Assembly (NCBI GenBank): GCA_965644295.1
Contig: CBFFRP010000434.1
Coordinates: 62,001-126,000 of the forward strand
Reading direction: 5' to 3'
DNA length: 64,000 bases
From: Paraphysomonas bandaiensis
Lineage: Eukaryota; Chrysophyceae
The notes beneath the pieces were generated by a model. That model searched no databases, had not been told where the DNA came from, and saw only the letters and a list, made by a program, of their open reading frames with translations. Of this stretch, positions 24,918 to 40,876 are shown piece by piece. Position numbers and translations under genes: made by a program. The stretch's first letter is position 1, and each line of letters begins with the position of its first letter.

Positions 24918-25887
24918 GTGTTGTAATAATAGTAGCACAACGAAGTGTCACAAATGGATATGTAATGTACAATGTCGCCATTGTTGTCAAACTATACGCT
25001 CAAGTAAGGGTGAACTTTTAGCATAAAGTATCTATTTTAATGCATTCGAACCGCCAATGGCTGGCGTAAATAATGTTGTGAAGGTGAATCAGCTGGATGA
25101 GAAGATCTGTATATCCTAAATGTGTACAATCATATTCGTTTCGCCTGAAAATCATTTCCTTTCTGTCGTATGATGTCTAAAAGAACTCACCATAGAGGGT
25201 ATAGTGTACTACCTTTAATGCATGAAATATTCCGTATGTTCTAGCAGGCTACTATATCGTTTATTCTGAATACTGAATATATTTTGAGAGTGCAGGTACT
25301 AAAAGACCCTTGTAAATTTATTACAGTAGAAGCAAGATGGCACGATAAATGGCTTGCAATATCTAATCATACTTAGATCGAAAAGAGAACCCATGCATGC
25401 TTTAGCTACAGGTTAGTCATGAGCAACATCGATAACACCATTGTCAACGCATTGATCCAGTCAACGCATCAGATAATACCAAATCCTTAATATTTCACAT
25501 ACCGGGGCTAGAATATCGTTTTATTTTGAATATATATACTTTTAAGATTTCGCTCTATACAAAAGTAGCCGTGAAGATTCAAACGTGAATAGTACTACTA
25601 ACACTTCACAAAACGCATACTGTAGTAGTTAGAACTGGAAGTAAAAGTTAAAGATTCAGCGAATAAGAACATCTGGACTTATCATAAAATGTGACTGATC
25701 GATGTCAAAGCAAATATCCATACCTTGTCATAATAATAGTTCATGCAATAAACTTAAACGATACTACCCCACTGAGTAACCTATTCAAAAAGAGTGAACA
25801 GAACAAGTTCCTAGTCAATAAAATAAGTATAATATGCTAGATCTATAGTTATAGGAACGATGACTCAAAAACGTAATCATAACATCT
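24918..25887. other. Intergenic flank of satellite
   Basis: About 970 bp of A/T-rich unique sequence before the array. No gene, RNA or repeat is visible. Confidence 0.4.
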
Positions 25888-28800
25888 GGTGGCTGGCGGA
25901 ACACAGTAACACATATATATATCCATGACCACAGATACATCAACATGTCACCCATACATTCCCTGCAATGTGGATGTATAATATAAATAATGCTCAGACA
26001 TCCAAGGAAGTTTAAGCCCCATATCACTGTGGCTGGCGGCACACAGTAATGGTCGGCGGTCACTGCGTATGATGTTCCACAGATACATCAACATGTCACC
26101 CATACATTCCCTGCAATGTGGATGTATAATATAAATAATGCTCAGACATCCAAGGAAGTTTAAGCCCCATATCACTGTGGCTGGCGGCACACAGTAATGG
26201 TCGACGGTCACTGCGTATGGTTCGGGGTTACCCGGTTATCATCATAGCACTATTTCACATACATACATACCCAGGCATACTTACACACAACATCAAACAA
26301 CAAGAACACACATATATATATCCATGACCACAGATACATCAACATGTCACCCATACATTCCCTGCAATGTGGATGTATAATATAAATAATGCTCAGACAT
26401 CCAAGGAAGTTTAAGCCCCATATCACTGTGGCTGGCGGCACACAGTAATGGTCGGCGGTCACTGCGTATGATGTTCCACAGATACATCAACATGTCACCC
26501 ATACATTCCCTGCAATGTGGATGTATAATATAAATAATGCTCAGACATCCAAGGAAGTTTAAGCCCCATATCACTGTGGCTGGCGGCACACAGTAATGGT
26601 CGACGGTCACTGCGTATGGTTCGGGGTTACCCGGTTATCATCATAGCACTATTTCACATACATACATACCCAGGCATACTTACACACAACATCAAACAAC
26701 AAGAACACACATATATATATCCATGACCACAGATACATCAACATGTCACCCATACATTCCCTGCAATGTGGATGTATAATATAAATAATGCTCAGACATC
26801 CAAGGAAGTTTAAGCCCCATATCACTGTGGCTGGCGGCACACAGTAATGGTCGGCGGTCACTGCGTATGATGTTCCACAGATACATCAACATGTCACCCA
26901 TACATTCCCTGCAATGTGGATGTATAATATAAATAATGCTCAGACATCCAAGGAAGTTTAAGCCCCATATCACTGTGGCTGGCGGCACACAGTAATGGTC
27001 GACGGTCACTGCGTATGGTTCGGGGTTACCCGGTTATCATCATAGCACTATTTCACATACATACATACCCAGGCATACTTACACACAACATCAAACAACA
27101 AGAATACACATATATATATCCATGACCACAGATACATCAACATGTCACCCATACATTCCCTGCAATGTGGATGTATAATATAAATAATGCTCAGACATCC
27201 AAGGAAGTTTAAGCCCCATATCACTGTGGCTGGCGGCACACAGTAATGGTCGGCGGTCACTGCGTATGGTTCGGGGTTACCCGGTTATCATCATAGCACT
27301 ATTTCACATACATACATACCCAGGCATACTTACACACAACATCAAACAACAAGAACACACATATATATATCCATGACCACAGATACATCAACATGTCACC
27401 CATACATTCCCTGCAATGTGGATGTATAATATAAATAATGCTCAGACATCCAAGGAAGTTTAAGCCCCATATCACTGTGGCTGGCGGCACACAGTAATGG
27501 TCGGCGGTCACTGCGTATGATGTTCCACAGATACATCAACATGTCACCCATACATTCCCTGCAATGTGGATGTATAATATAAATAATGCTCAGACATCCA
27601 AGGAAGTTTAAGCCCCATATCACTGTGGCTGGCGGCACACAGTAATGGTCGACGGTCACTGCGTATGGTTCGGGGTTACCCGGTTATCATCATAGCACTA
27701 TTTCACATACATACATACCCAGGCATACTTACACACAACATCAAACAACAAGAATACACATATATATATCCATGACCACAGATACATCAACATGTCACCC
27801 ATACATTCCCTGCAATGTGGATGTATAATATAAATAATGCTCAGACATCCAAGGAAGTTTAAGCCCCATATCACTGTGGCTGGCGGCACACAGTAATGGT
27901 CGGCGGTCACTGCGTATGGTTCGGGGTTACCCGGTTATCATCATAGCACTATTTCACATACATACATACATACCCAGGCATACTTACACACAACATCAAA
28001 CAACAAGAATACACATATATATATCCATGACCACAGATACATCAACATGTCACCCATACATTCCCTGCAATGTGGATGTATAATATAAATAATGCTCAGA
28101 CATCCAAGGAAGTTTAAGCCCCATATCACTGTGGCTGGCGGCACACAGTAATGGTCGGCGGTCACTGCGTATGGTTCGGGGTTACCCGGTTATCATCATA
28201 GCACTATTTCACATACATACATACCCAGGCATACTTGCACACAACATCAAACAACAAGAACACACATATATATATCCATGACCACAGATACATCAACATG
28301 TCACCCATACATTCCCTGCAATGTGGATGTATAATATAAATAATGCTCAGACATCCAAGGAAGTTTAAGCCCCATATCACTGTGGCTGGCGGCACACAGT
28401 AATGGTCGGCGGTCACTGCGTATGGTTCGGGGTTACCCGGTTATCATCATAGCACTATTTCACATACACATACATACCCAGGCATACTTACACACAACAT
28501 CAAACAACAAGAATACACATATATATATCCATGACCACAGATACATCAACATGTCACCCATACATTCCCTGCAATGTGGATGTATAATATAAATAATGCT
28601 CAGACATCCAAGGAAGTTTAAGCCCCATATCACTGTGGCTGGCGGCACACAGTAATGGTCGGCGGTCACTGCGTATGGTTCGGGGTTACCCGGTTATCAT
28701 CATAGCACTATTTCACATACATACATACATACCCAGGCATACTTGCACACAACATCAAACAACAAGAACACACATATATATATCCATGACCACAGATACA

Positions 28801-31800
28801 TCAACATGTCACCCATACATTCCCTGCAATGTGGATGTATAATATAAATAATGCTCAGACATCCAAGGAAGTTTAAGCCCCATATCACTGTGGCTGGCGG
28901 CACACAGTAATGGTCGGCGGTCACTGCGTATGGTTCGGGGTTACCCGGTTATCATCATAGCACTATTTCACATACATACATACATACCCAGGCATACTTG
29001 CACACAACATCAAACAACAAGAACACACATATATATATCCATGACCACAGATACATCAACATGTCACCCATACATTCCCTGCAATGTGGATGTATAATAT
29101 AAATAATGCTCAGACATCCAAGGAAGTTTAAGCCCCATATCACTGTGGCTGGCGGCACACAGTAATGGTCGGCGGTCACTGCGTATGGTTCGGGGTTACC
29201 CGGTTATCATCATAGCACTATTTCACATACATACATACATACCCAGGCATACTTGCACACAACATCAAACAACAAGAACACACATATATATATCCATGAC
29301 CACAGATACATCAACATGTCACCCATACATTCCCTGCAATGTGGATGTATAATATAAATAATGCTCAGACATCCAAGGAAGTTTAAGCCCCATATCACTG
29401 TGGCTGGCGGCACACAGTAATGGTCGGCGGTCACTGCGTATGGTTCGGGGTTACCCGGTTATCATCATAGCACTATTTCACATACATACATACATACCCA
29501 GGCATACTTGCACACAACATCAAACAACAAGAACACACATATATATATCCATGACCACAGATACATCAACATGTCACCCATACATTCCCTGCAATGTGGA
29601 TGTATAATATAAATAATGCTCAGACATCCAAGGAAGTTTAAGCCCCATATCACTGTGGCTGGCGGCACACAGTAATGGTCGGCGGTCACTGCGTATGGTT
29701 CGGGGTTACCCGGTTATCATCATAGCACTATTTCACATACATACATACATACCCAGGCATACTTGCACACAACATCAAACAACAAGAACACACATATATA
29801 TATCCATGACCACAGATACATCAACATGTCACCCATACATTCCCTGCAATGTGGATGTATAATATAAATAATGCTCAGACATCCAAGGAAGTTTAAGCCC
29901 CATATCACTGTGGCTGGCGGCACACAGTAATGGTCGGCGGTCACTGCGTATGGTTCGGGGTTACCCGGTTATCATCATAGCACTATTTCACATATCATAC
30001 ATACATACCCAGGCATACTTGCACACAACATCAAACAACAAGAACACACATATATATATCCATGACCACAGATACATCAACATGTCACCCATACATTCCC
30101 TGCAATGTGGATGTATAATATAAATAATGCTCAGACATCCAAGGAAGTTTAAGCCCCATATCACTGTGGCTGGCGGCACACAGTAATGGTCGGCGGTCAC
30201 TGCGTATGGTTCGGGGTTACCCGGTTATCATCATAGCACTATTTCACATACATACATACATACCCAGGCATACTTACACACAACATCAAACAACAAGAAT
30301 ACACATATATATATCCATGACCACAGATACATCAACATGTCACCCATACATTCCCTGCAATGTGGATGTATAATATAAATAATGCTCAGACATCCAAGGA
30401 AGTTTAAGCCCCATATCACTGTGGCTGGCGGCACACAGTAATGGTCGGCGGTCACTGCGTATGGTTCGGGGTTACCCGGTTATCATCATAGCACTATTTC
30501 ACATACATACATACATACCCAGGCATACTTGCACACAACATCAAACAACAAGAACACACATATATATATCCATGACCACAGATACATCAACATGTCACCC
30601 ATACATTCCCTGCAATGTGGATGTATAATATAAATAATGCTCAGACATCCAAGGAAGTTTAAGCCCCATATCACTGTGGCTGGCGGCACACAGTAATGGT
30701 CGGCGGTCACTGCGTATGGTTCGGGGTTACCCGGTTATCATCATAGCACTATTTCACATACATACATACATACCCAGGCATACTTACACACAACATCAAA
30801 CAACAAGAACACACATATATATATCCATGACCACAGATACATCAACATGTCACCCATACATTCCCTGCAATGTGGATGTATAATATAAATAATGCTCAGA
30901 CATCCAAGGAAGTTTAAGCCCCATATCACTGTGGCTGGCGGCACACAGTAATGGTCGGCGGTCACTGCGTATGGTTCGGGGTTACCCGGTTATCATCATA
31001 GCACTATTTCACATACATACATACATACCCAGGCATACTTGCACACAACATCAAACAACAAGAACACACATATATATATCCATGACCACAGATACATCAA
31101 CATGTCACCCATACATTCCCTGCAATGTGGATGTATAATATAAATAATGCTCAGACATCCAAGGAAGTTTAAGCCCCATATCACTGTGGCTGGCGGCACA
31201 CAGTAATGGTCGGCGGTCACTGCGTATGGTTCGGGGTTACCCGGTTATCATCATAGCACTATTTCACATACATACATACATACCCAGGCATACTTACACA
31301 CAACATCAAACAACAAGAACACACATATATATATCCATGACCACAGATACATCAACATGTCACCCATACATTCCCTGCAATGTGGATGTATAATATAAAT
31401 AATGCTCAGACATCCAAGGAAGTTTAAGCCCCATATCACTGTGGCTGGCGGCACACAGTAATGGTCGGCGGTCACTGCGTATGGTTCGGGGTTACCCGGT
31501 TATCATCATAGCACTATTTCACATACATACATACATACCCAGGCATACTTACACACAACATCAAACAACAAGAACACACATATATATATCCATGACCACA
31601 GATACATCAACATGTCACCCATACATTCCCTGCAATGTGGATGTATAATATCCAGACATCAGATAGCCTCAACATGTCGCACACATTCCCTGCGATGTGG
31701 AGGTATCATATAGATAATACTCATACATCCCAGGAACTTCACACAATATCACTGTGGCTGGCGGCACACAGTAATGGTCGGCGGTCACTGCGTATGGTTC

Positions 31801-34800
31801 AGGGTTACCCGATTATCATCATAGCACTATGTTCACATACATACATACATACCCAGGCATACTTACACACAACATCAAACAACAAGAACACACATATATA
31901 TATCCATGACCACAGATACATCAACATGTCACCCATACATTCCCTGCAATGTGGATGTATAATATAAATAATGCTCAGACATCCAAGGAAGTTTAAGCCC
32001 CATATCACTGTGGCTGGCGGCACACAGTAATGGTCGGCGGTCACTGCGTATGGTTCGGGGTTACCCGGTTATCATCATAGCACTATTTCACATACATACA
32101 TACATACCCAGGCATACTTACACACAACATCAAACAACAAGAACACACATATATATATCCATGACCACAGATACATCAACATGTCACCCATACATTCCCT
32201 GCAATGTGGATGTATAATATAAATAATGCTCAGACATCCAAGGAAGTTTAAGCCCCATATCACTGTGGCTGGCGGCACACAGTAATGGTCGGCGGTCACT
32301 GCGTATGGTTCGGGGTTACCCGGTTATCATCATAGCACTATTTCACATACATACATACATACCCAGGCATACTTGCACACAACATCAAACAACAAGAACA
32401 CACATATATATATCCATGACCACAGATACATCAACATGTCACCCATACATTCCCTGCAATGTGGATGTATAATATAAATAATGCTCAGACATCCAAGGAA
32501 GTTTAAGCCCCATATCACTGTGGCTGGCGGCACACAGTAATGGTCGGCGGTCACTGCGTATGGTTCGGGGTTACCCGGTTATCATCATAGCACTATTTCA
32601 CATACATACATACATACCCAGGCATACTTACACACAACATCAAACAACAAGAACACACATATATATATCCATGACCACAGATACATCAACATGTCACCCA
32701 TACATTCCCTGCAATGTGGATGTATAATATAAATAATGCTCAGACATCCAAGGAAGTTTAAGCCCCATATCACTGTGGCTGGCGGCACACAGTAATGGTC
32801 GGCGGTCACTGCGTATGGTTCGGGGTTACCCGGTTATCATCATAGCACTATTTCACATACATACATACATACCCAGGCATACTTGCACACAACATCAAAC
32901 AACAAGAACACACATATATATATCCATGACCACAGATACATCAACATGTCACCCATACATTCCCTGCAATGTGGATGTATAATATAAATAATGCTCAGAC
33001 ATCCAAGGAAGTTTAAGCCCCATATCACTGTGGCTGGCGGCACACAGTAATGGTCGGCGGTCACTGCGTATGGTTCGGGGTTACCCGGTTATCATCATAG
33101 CACTATTTCACATACATACATACATACCCAGGCATACTTGCACACAACATCAAACAACAAGAACACACATATATATATCCATGACCACAGATACATCAAC
33201 ATGTCACCCATACATTCCCTGCAATGTGGATGTATAATATAAATAATGCTCAGACATCCAAGGAAGTTTAAGCCCCATATCACTGTGGCTGGCGGCACAC
33301 AGTAATGGTCGGCGGTCACTGCGTATGGTTCGGGGTTACCCGGTTATCATCATAGCACTATTTCACATACATACATACATACCCAGGCATACTTGCACAC
33401 AACATCAAACAACAAGAACACACATATATATATCCATGACCACAGATACATCAACATGTCACCCATACATTCCCTGCAATGTGGATGTATAATATAAATA
33501 ATGCTCAGACATCCAAGGAAGTTTAAGCCCCATATCACTGTGGCTGGCGGCACACAGTAATGGTCGGCGGTCACTGCGTATGGTTCGGGGTTACCCGGTT
33601 ATCATCATAGCACTATTTCACATACATACATACATACCCAGGCATACTTGCACACAACATCAAACAACAAGAACACACATATATATATCCATGACCACAG
33701 ATACATCAACATGTCACCCATACATTCCCTGCAATGTGGATGTATAATATAAATAATGCTCAGACATCCAAGGAAGTTTAAGCCCCATATCACTGTGGCT
33801 GGCGGCACACAGTAATGGTCGGCGGTCACTGCGTATGGTTCGGGGTTACCCGGTTATCATCATAGCACTATTTCACATACATACATACATACCCAGGCAT
33901 ACTTGCACACAACATCAAACAACAAGAACACACATATATATATCCATGACCACAGATACATCAACATGTCACCCATACATTCCCTGCAATGTGGATGTAT
34001 AATATAAATAATGCTCAGACATCCAAGGAAGTTTAAGCCCCATATCACTGTGGCTGGCGGCACACAGTAATGGTCGGCGGTCACTGCGTATGGTTCGGGG
34101 TTACCCGGTTATACAGTACATGGTCGGCGGTCACTGCGTATGGTTCAGGGTTACCCGGTTATCATCATAGCACTATTTCACATACATACATACATACCCA
34201 GGCATACTTGCACACAACATCAAACAACAAGAACACACATATATATATCCATGACCACAGATACATCAACATGTCACCCATACATTCCCTGCAATGTGGA
34301 TGTATAATATAAATAATGCTCAGACATCCAAGGAAGTTTAAGCCCCATATCACTGTGGCTGGCGGCACACAGTAATGGTCGGCGGTCACTGCGTATGGTT
34401 CGGGGTTACCCGGTTATCATCATAGCACTATTTCACATACATACATACATACATACCCAGGCATACTTACACACAACATCAAACAACAAGAATACACATA
34501 TATATATCCATGACCACAGATACATCAACATGTCACCCATACATTCCCTGCAATGTGGATGTATAATATAAATAATGCTCAGACATCCAAGGAAGTTTAA
34601 GCCCCATATCACTGTGGCTGGCGGCACACAGTAATGGTCGGCGGTCACTGCGTATGGTTCGGGGTTACCCGGTTATCATCATAGCACTATTTCACATACA
34701 TACATACATACCCAGGCATACTTGCACACAACATCAAACAACAAGAACACACATATATATATCCATGACCACAGATACATCAACATGTCACCCATACATT

Positions 34801-37800
34801 CCCTGCAATGTGGATGTATAATATAAATAATGCTCAGACATCCAAGGAAGTTTAAGCCCCATATCACTGTGGCTGGCGGCACACAGTAATGGTCGGCGGT
34901 CACTGCGTATGGTTCGGGGTTACCCGGTTATCATCATAGCACTATTTCACATACATACATACATACCCAGGCATACTTACACACAACATCAAACAACAAG
35001 AACACACATATATATATCCATGACCACAGATACATCAACATGTCACCCATACATTCCCTGCAATGTGGATGTATAATATAAATAATGCTCAGACATCCAA
35101 GGAAGTTTAAGCCCCATATCACTGTGGCTGGCGGCACACAGTAATGGTCGGCGGTCACTGCGTATGGTTCGGGGTTACCCGGTTATCATCATAGCACTAT
35201 TTCACATACATACATACATACCCAGGCATACTTGCACACAACATCAAACAACAAGAACACACATATATATATCCATGACCACAGATACATCAACATGTCA
35301 CCCATACATTCCCTGCAATGTGGATGTATAATATAAATAATGCTCAGACATCCAAGGAAGTTTAAGCCCCATATCACTGTGGCTGGCGGCACACAGTAAT
35401 GGTCGGCGGTCACTGCGTATGGTTCGGGGTTACCCGGTTATCATCATAGCACTATTTCACATACATACATACATACCCAGGCATACTTGCACACAACATC
35501 AAACAACAAGAACACACATATATATATCCATGACCACAGATACATCAACATGTCACCCATACATTCCCTGCAATGTGGATGTATAATATAAATAATGCTC
35601 AGACATCCAAGGAAGTTTAAGCCCCATATCACTGTGGCTGGCGGCACACAGTAATGGTCGGCGGTCACTGCGTATGTTAGGGTGATAGGCGGGTATCATC
35701 ATAGCACTATTTCACATACATACATACATACCCAGGCATACTTGCACACAACATCAAACAACAAGAACACACATATATATATCCATGACCACAGATACAT
35801 CAACATGTCACCCATACATTCCCTGCAATGTGGATGTATAATATAAATAATGCTCAGACATCCAAGGAAGTTTAAGCCCCATATCACTGTGGCTGGCGGC
35901 ACACAGTAATGGTCGGCGGTCACTGCGTATGGTTCGGGGTTACCCGGTTATCATCATAGCACTATTTCACATACATACATACATACCCAGGCATACTTGC
36001 ACACAACATCAAACAACAAGAACACACATATATATATCCATGACCACAGATACATCAACATGTCACCCATACATTCCCTGCAATGTGGATGTATAATATA
36101 AATAATGCTCAGACATCCAAGGAAGTTTAAGCCCCATATCACTGTGGCTGGCGGCACACAGTAATGGTCGGCGGTCACTGCGTATGGTTCGGGGTTACCC
36201 GGTTATCATCATAGCACTATTTCACATACATACATACATACATACCCAGGCATACTTGCACACAACATCAAACAACAAGAACACACATATATATATCCAT
36301 GACCACAGATACATCAACATGTCACCCATACATTCCCTGCAATGTGGATGTATAATATAAATAATGCTCAGACATCCAAGGAAGTTTAAGCCCCATATCA
36401 CTGTGGCTGGCGGCACACAGTAATGGTCGGCGGTCACTGCGTATGGTTCGGGGTTACCCGGTTATCATCATAGCACTATTTCACATACATACATACATAC
36501 CCAGGCATACTTGCACACAACATCAAACAACAAGAACACACATATATATATCCATGACCACAGATACATCAACATGTCACCCATACATTCCCTGCAATGT
36601 GGATGTATAATATAAATAATGCTCAGACATCCAAGGAAGTTTAAGCCCCATATCACTGTGGCTGGCGGCACACAGTAATGGTCGGCGGTCACTGCGTATG
36701 GTTCGGGGTTACCCGGTTATCATCATAGCACTATTTCACATACATACATACATACCCAGGCATACTTGCACACAACATCAAACAACAAGAACACACATAT
36801 ATATATCCATGACCACAGATACATCAACATGTCACCCATACATTCCCTGCAATGTGGATGTATAATATAAATAATGCTCAGACATCCAAGGAAGTTTAAG
36901 CCCCATATCACTGTGGCTGGCGGCACACAGTAATGGTCGGCGGTCACTGCGTATGGTTCGGGGTTACCCGGTTATCATCATAGCACTATTTCACATACAT
37001 ACATACATACCCAGGCATACTTGCACACAACATCAAACAACAAGAACACACATATATATATCCATGACCACAGATACATCAACATGTCACCCATACATTC
37101 CCTGCAATGTGGATGTATAATATAAATAATGCTCAGACATCCAAGGAAGTTTAAGCCCCATATCACTGTGGCTGGCGGCACACAGTAATGGTCGGCGGTC
37201 ACTGCGTATGGTTCTGGGTTACCCGGTTATCATCATAGCACTATTTCACATACATACATACATACCCAGGCATACTTGCACACAACATCAAACAACAAGA
37301 ACACACATATATATATCCATGACCACAGATACATCAACATGTCACCCATACATTCCCTGCAATGTGGATGTATAATATAAATAATGCTCAGACATCCAAG
37401 GAAGTTTAAGCCCCATATCACTGTGGCTGGCGGCACACAGTAATGGTCGGCGGTCACTGCGTATGGTTCGGGGTTACCCGGTTATCATCATAGCACTATT
37501 TCACATACATACATACATACATACCCAGGCATACTTGCACACAACATCAAACAACAAGAACACACATATATATATCCATGACCACAGATACATCAACATG
37601 TCACCCATACATTCCCTGCAATGTGGATGTATAATATAAATAATGCTCAGACATCCAAGGAAGTTTAAGCCCCATATCACTGTGGCTGGCGGCACACAGT
37701 AATGGTCGGCGGTCACTGCGTATGGTTCGGGGTTACCCGGTTATCATCATAGCACTATTTCACATACATACATACATACCCAGGCATACTTGCACACAAC

Positions 37801-40484
37801 ATCAAACAACAAGAACACACATATATATATCCATGACCACAGATACATCAACATGTCACCCATACATTCCCTGCAATGTGGATGTATAATATAAATAATG
37901 CTCAGACATCCAAGGAAGTTTAAGCCCCATATCACTGTGGCTGGCGGCACACAGTAATGGTCGGCGGTCACTGCGTATGGTTCGGGGTTACCCGGTTATC
38001 ATCATAGCACTATTTCACATACATACATACATACCCAGGCATACTTGCACACAACATCAAACAACAAGAACACACATATATATATCCATGACCACAGATA
38101 CATCAACATGTCACCCATACATTCCCTGCAATGTGGATGTATAATATAAATAATGCTCAGACATCCAAGGAAGTTTAAGCCCCATATCACTGTGGCTGGC
38201 GGCACACAGTAATGGTCGGCGGTCACTGCGTATGGTTCGGGGTTACCCGGTTATCATCATAGCACTATTTCACATACATACATACATACATACCCAGGCA
38301 TACTTACACACAACATCAAACAACAAGAACACACATATATATATCCATGACCACAGATACATCAACATGTCACCCATACATTCCCTGCAATGTGGATGTA
38401 TAATATAAATAATGCTCAGACATCCAAGGAAGTTTAAGCCCCATATCACTGTGGCTGGCGGCACACAGTAATGGTCGGCGGTCACTGCGTATGGTTCGGG
38501 GTTACCCGGTTATCATCATAGCACTATTTCACATACATACATACATACCCAGGCATACTTACACACAACATCAAACAACAAGAATACACATATATATATC
38601 CATGACCACAGATACATCAACATGTCACCCATACATTCCCTGCAATGTGGATGTATAATATAAATAATGCTCAGACATCCAAGGAAGTTTAAGCCCCATA
38701 TCACTGTGGCTGGCGGCACACAGTAATGGTCGGCGGTCACTGCGTATGGTTCGGGGTTACCCGGTTATCATCATAGCACTATTTCACATACATACATACA
38801 TACCCAGGCATACTTACACACAACATCAAACAACAAGAACACACATATATATATCCATGACCACAGATACATCAACATGTCACCCATACATTCCCTGCAA
38901 TGTGGATGTATAATATAAATAATGCTCAGACATCCAAGGAAGTTTAAGCCCCATATCACTGTGGCTGGCGGCACACAGTAATGGTCGGCGGTCACTGCGT
39001 ATGGTTCGGGGTTACCCGGTTATCATCATAGCACTATTTCACATACATACATACATACCCAGGCATACTTACACACAACATCAAACAACAAGAATACACA
39101 TATATATATCCATGACCACAGATACATCAACATCTCACCCATACATTCCCTGCAATGTGGATGTATAATATAAATAATGCTCAGACATCCAAGGAAGTTT
39201 AAGCCCCATATCACTGTGGCTGGCGGCACACAGTAATGGTCGGCGGTCACTGCGTATGGTTCGGGGTTACCCGGTTATCATCATAGCACTATTTCACATA
39301 CATACATACCCAGGCATACTTACACACAACATCAAACAACAAGAACACACATATATATATCCATGACCACAGATACATCAACATGTCACCCATACATTCC
39401 CTGCAATGTGGATGTATAATATAAATAATGCTCAGACATCCAAGGAAGTTTAAGCCCCATATCACTGTGGCTGGCGGCACACAGTAATGGTCGGCGGTCA
39501 CTGCGTATGGTTCGGGGTTACCCGGTTATCATCATAGCACTATTTCACATACATACATACATACCCAGGCATACTTGCACACAACATCAAACAACAAGAA
39601 CACACATATATATATCCATGACCACAGATACATCAACATGTCACCCATACATTCCCTGCAATGTGGATGTATAATATAAATAATGCTCAGACATCCAAGG
39701 AAGTTTAAGCCCCATATCACTGTGGCTGGCGGCACACAGTAATGGTCGGCGGTCACTGCGTATGGTTCGGGGTTACCCGGTTATCATCATAGCACTATTT
39801 CACATACATACATACATACCCAGGCATACTTACACACAACATCAAACAACAAGAATACACATATATATATCCATGACCACAGATACATCAACATGTCACC
39901 CATACATTCCCTGCAATGTGGATGTATAATATAAATAATGCTCAGACATCCAAGGAAGTTTAAGCCCCATATCACTGTGGCTGGCGGCACACAGTAATGG
40001 TCGGCGGTCACTGCGTATGGTTCAATGGCGGCACACAGTAATGGTCGGCGGTCACTGCGTATGGTTCGGGGTTACCCGGTTATCATCATAGCACTATTTC
40101 ACATACATACATACCCAGGCATACTTACACACAACATCAAACAACAAGAATACACATATATATATCCATGACCACAGATACATCAACATGTCACCCATAC
40201 ATTCCCTGCAATGTGGATGTATAATATAAATAATGCTCAGACATCCAAGGAAGTTTAAGCCCCATATCACTGTGGCTGGCGGCACACAGTAATGGTCGGC
40301 GGTCACTGCGTATGGTTCGGGGTTACCCGGTTATCATCATAGCACTATTTCACATACATACATACATACCCAGGCATACTTACACACAACATCAAACAAC
40401 AAGAATACACATATATATATCCATGACCACAGATACATCAACATGTCACCCATACATTCCCTGCAATGTGGATGTATAATATAA
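25888..40484. repeat. 14.6-kb satellite array, about 58 units of 255 bp
   Basis: Tandem head-to-tail units are almost identical along the array. Most are 251-259 bp, the difference coming from three to five CATA steps inside each unit. Landmarks per unit are ccatgaccacagatacatc, atgtggatgtataatataa, ggctggcggcacacagtaat and ggggttacccggttatcatc. At the left edge (25,9xx-27,910) full units alternate with a shortened 148-bp unit, giving a 399-bp higher-order period; further right only full units occur. The first unit (25888-25920) is a hybrid joining ggcggaacacagtaa directly to cacatatatatatcc. The last unit breaks off at 40484. One strongly diverged unit lies near 31650-31760, and odd junctions occur at about 34110, 35690 and 40020. 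The array could be a heterochromatic or centromere-type satellite, but function is unknown. Confidence 0.95.
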
Positions 40485-40876
40485 AAAATAGTAAATATAG
40501 TTATATGCAGGTTCACTGTTTTTCTTCTTTGCTGTACGCAACTGTCCTGTATAGAGTGTAGCATATGGAATAATTATGAGATCACATATTCATAGCCTGA
40601 TTTAGGTGCACCATGAATTTTTTCGTTATTATTGAATTTTCATTTCAGTCATACGATGTATCAGCGATATATAAACAGACAACAGTCTACATTAACCTGT
40701 ATTCGTTGTGTTCATTGAGTTGAGTCATAAACACGCTGTATATGAAGAAATAAGCAGCGAACTGTATACGACATGCAGATGTAGAAGGAACAGTGAAGTA
40801 TATTGCAGTCGTCTAAAACACTTCATAGCACATATATATATTGTCGAGTATACCTGTGTTATGTATCTCAAAGTGC
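40485..40876. other. Short unique spacer
   Basis: Unique sequence between the satellite end and the 3' end of the KH-domain gene. No feature seen. Confidence 0.4.

Noticed and set aside
25888-40484. CRISPR-like array
   Set aside because: Whole 255-bp units are repeated with no unique spacers, and the genome is eukaryotic.
25815-40564. A family of 70-87-residue minus-strand open frames, one per satellite unit
   Set aside because: They are identical only because the DNA units are identical. The reading opens at a GTG, not an ATG, and no codon-level conservation can be told apart from homogenisation.
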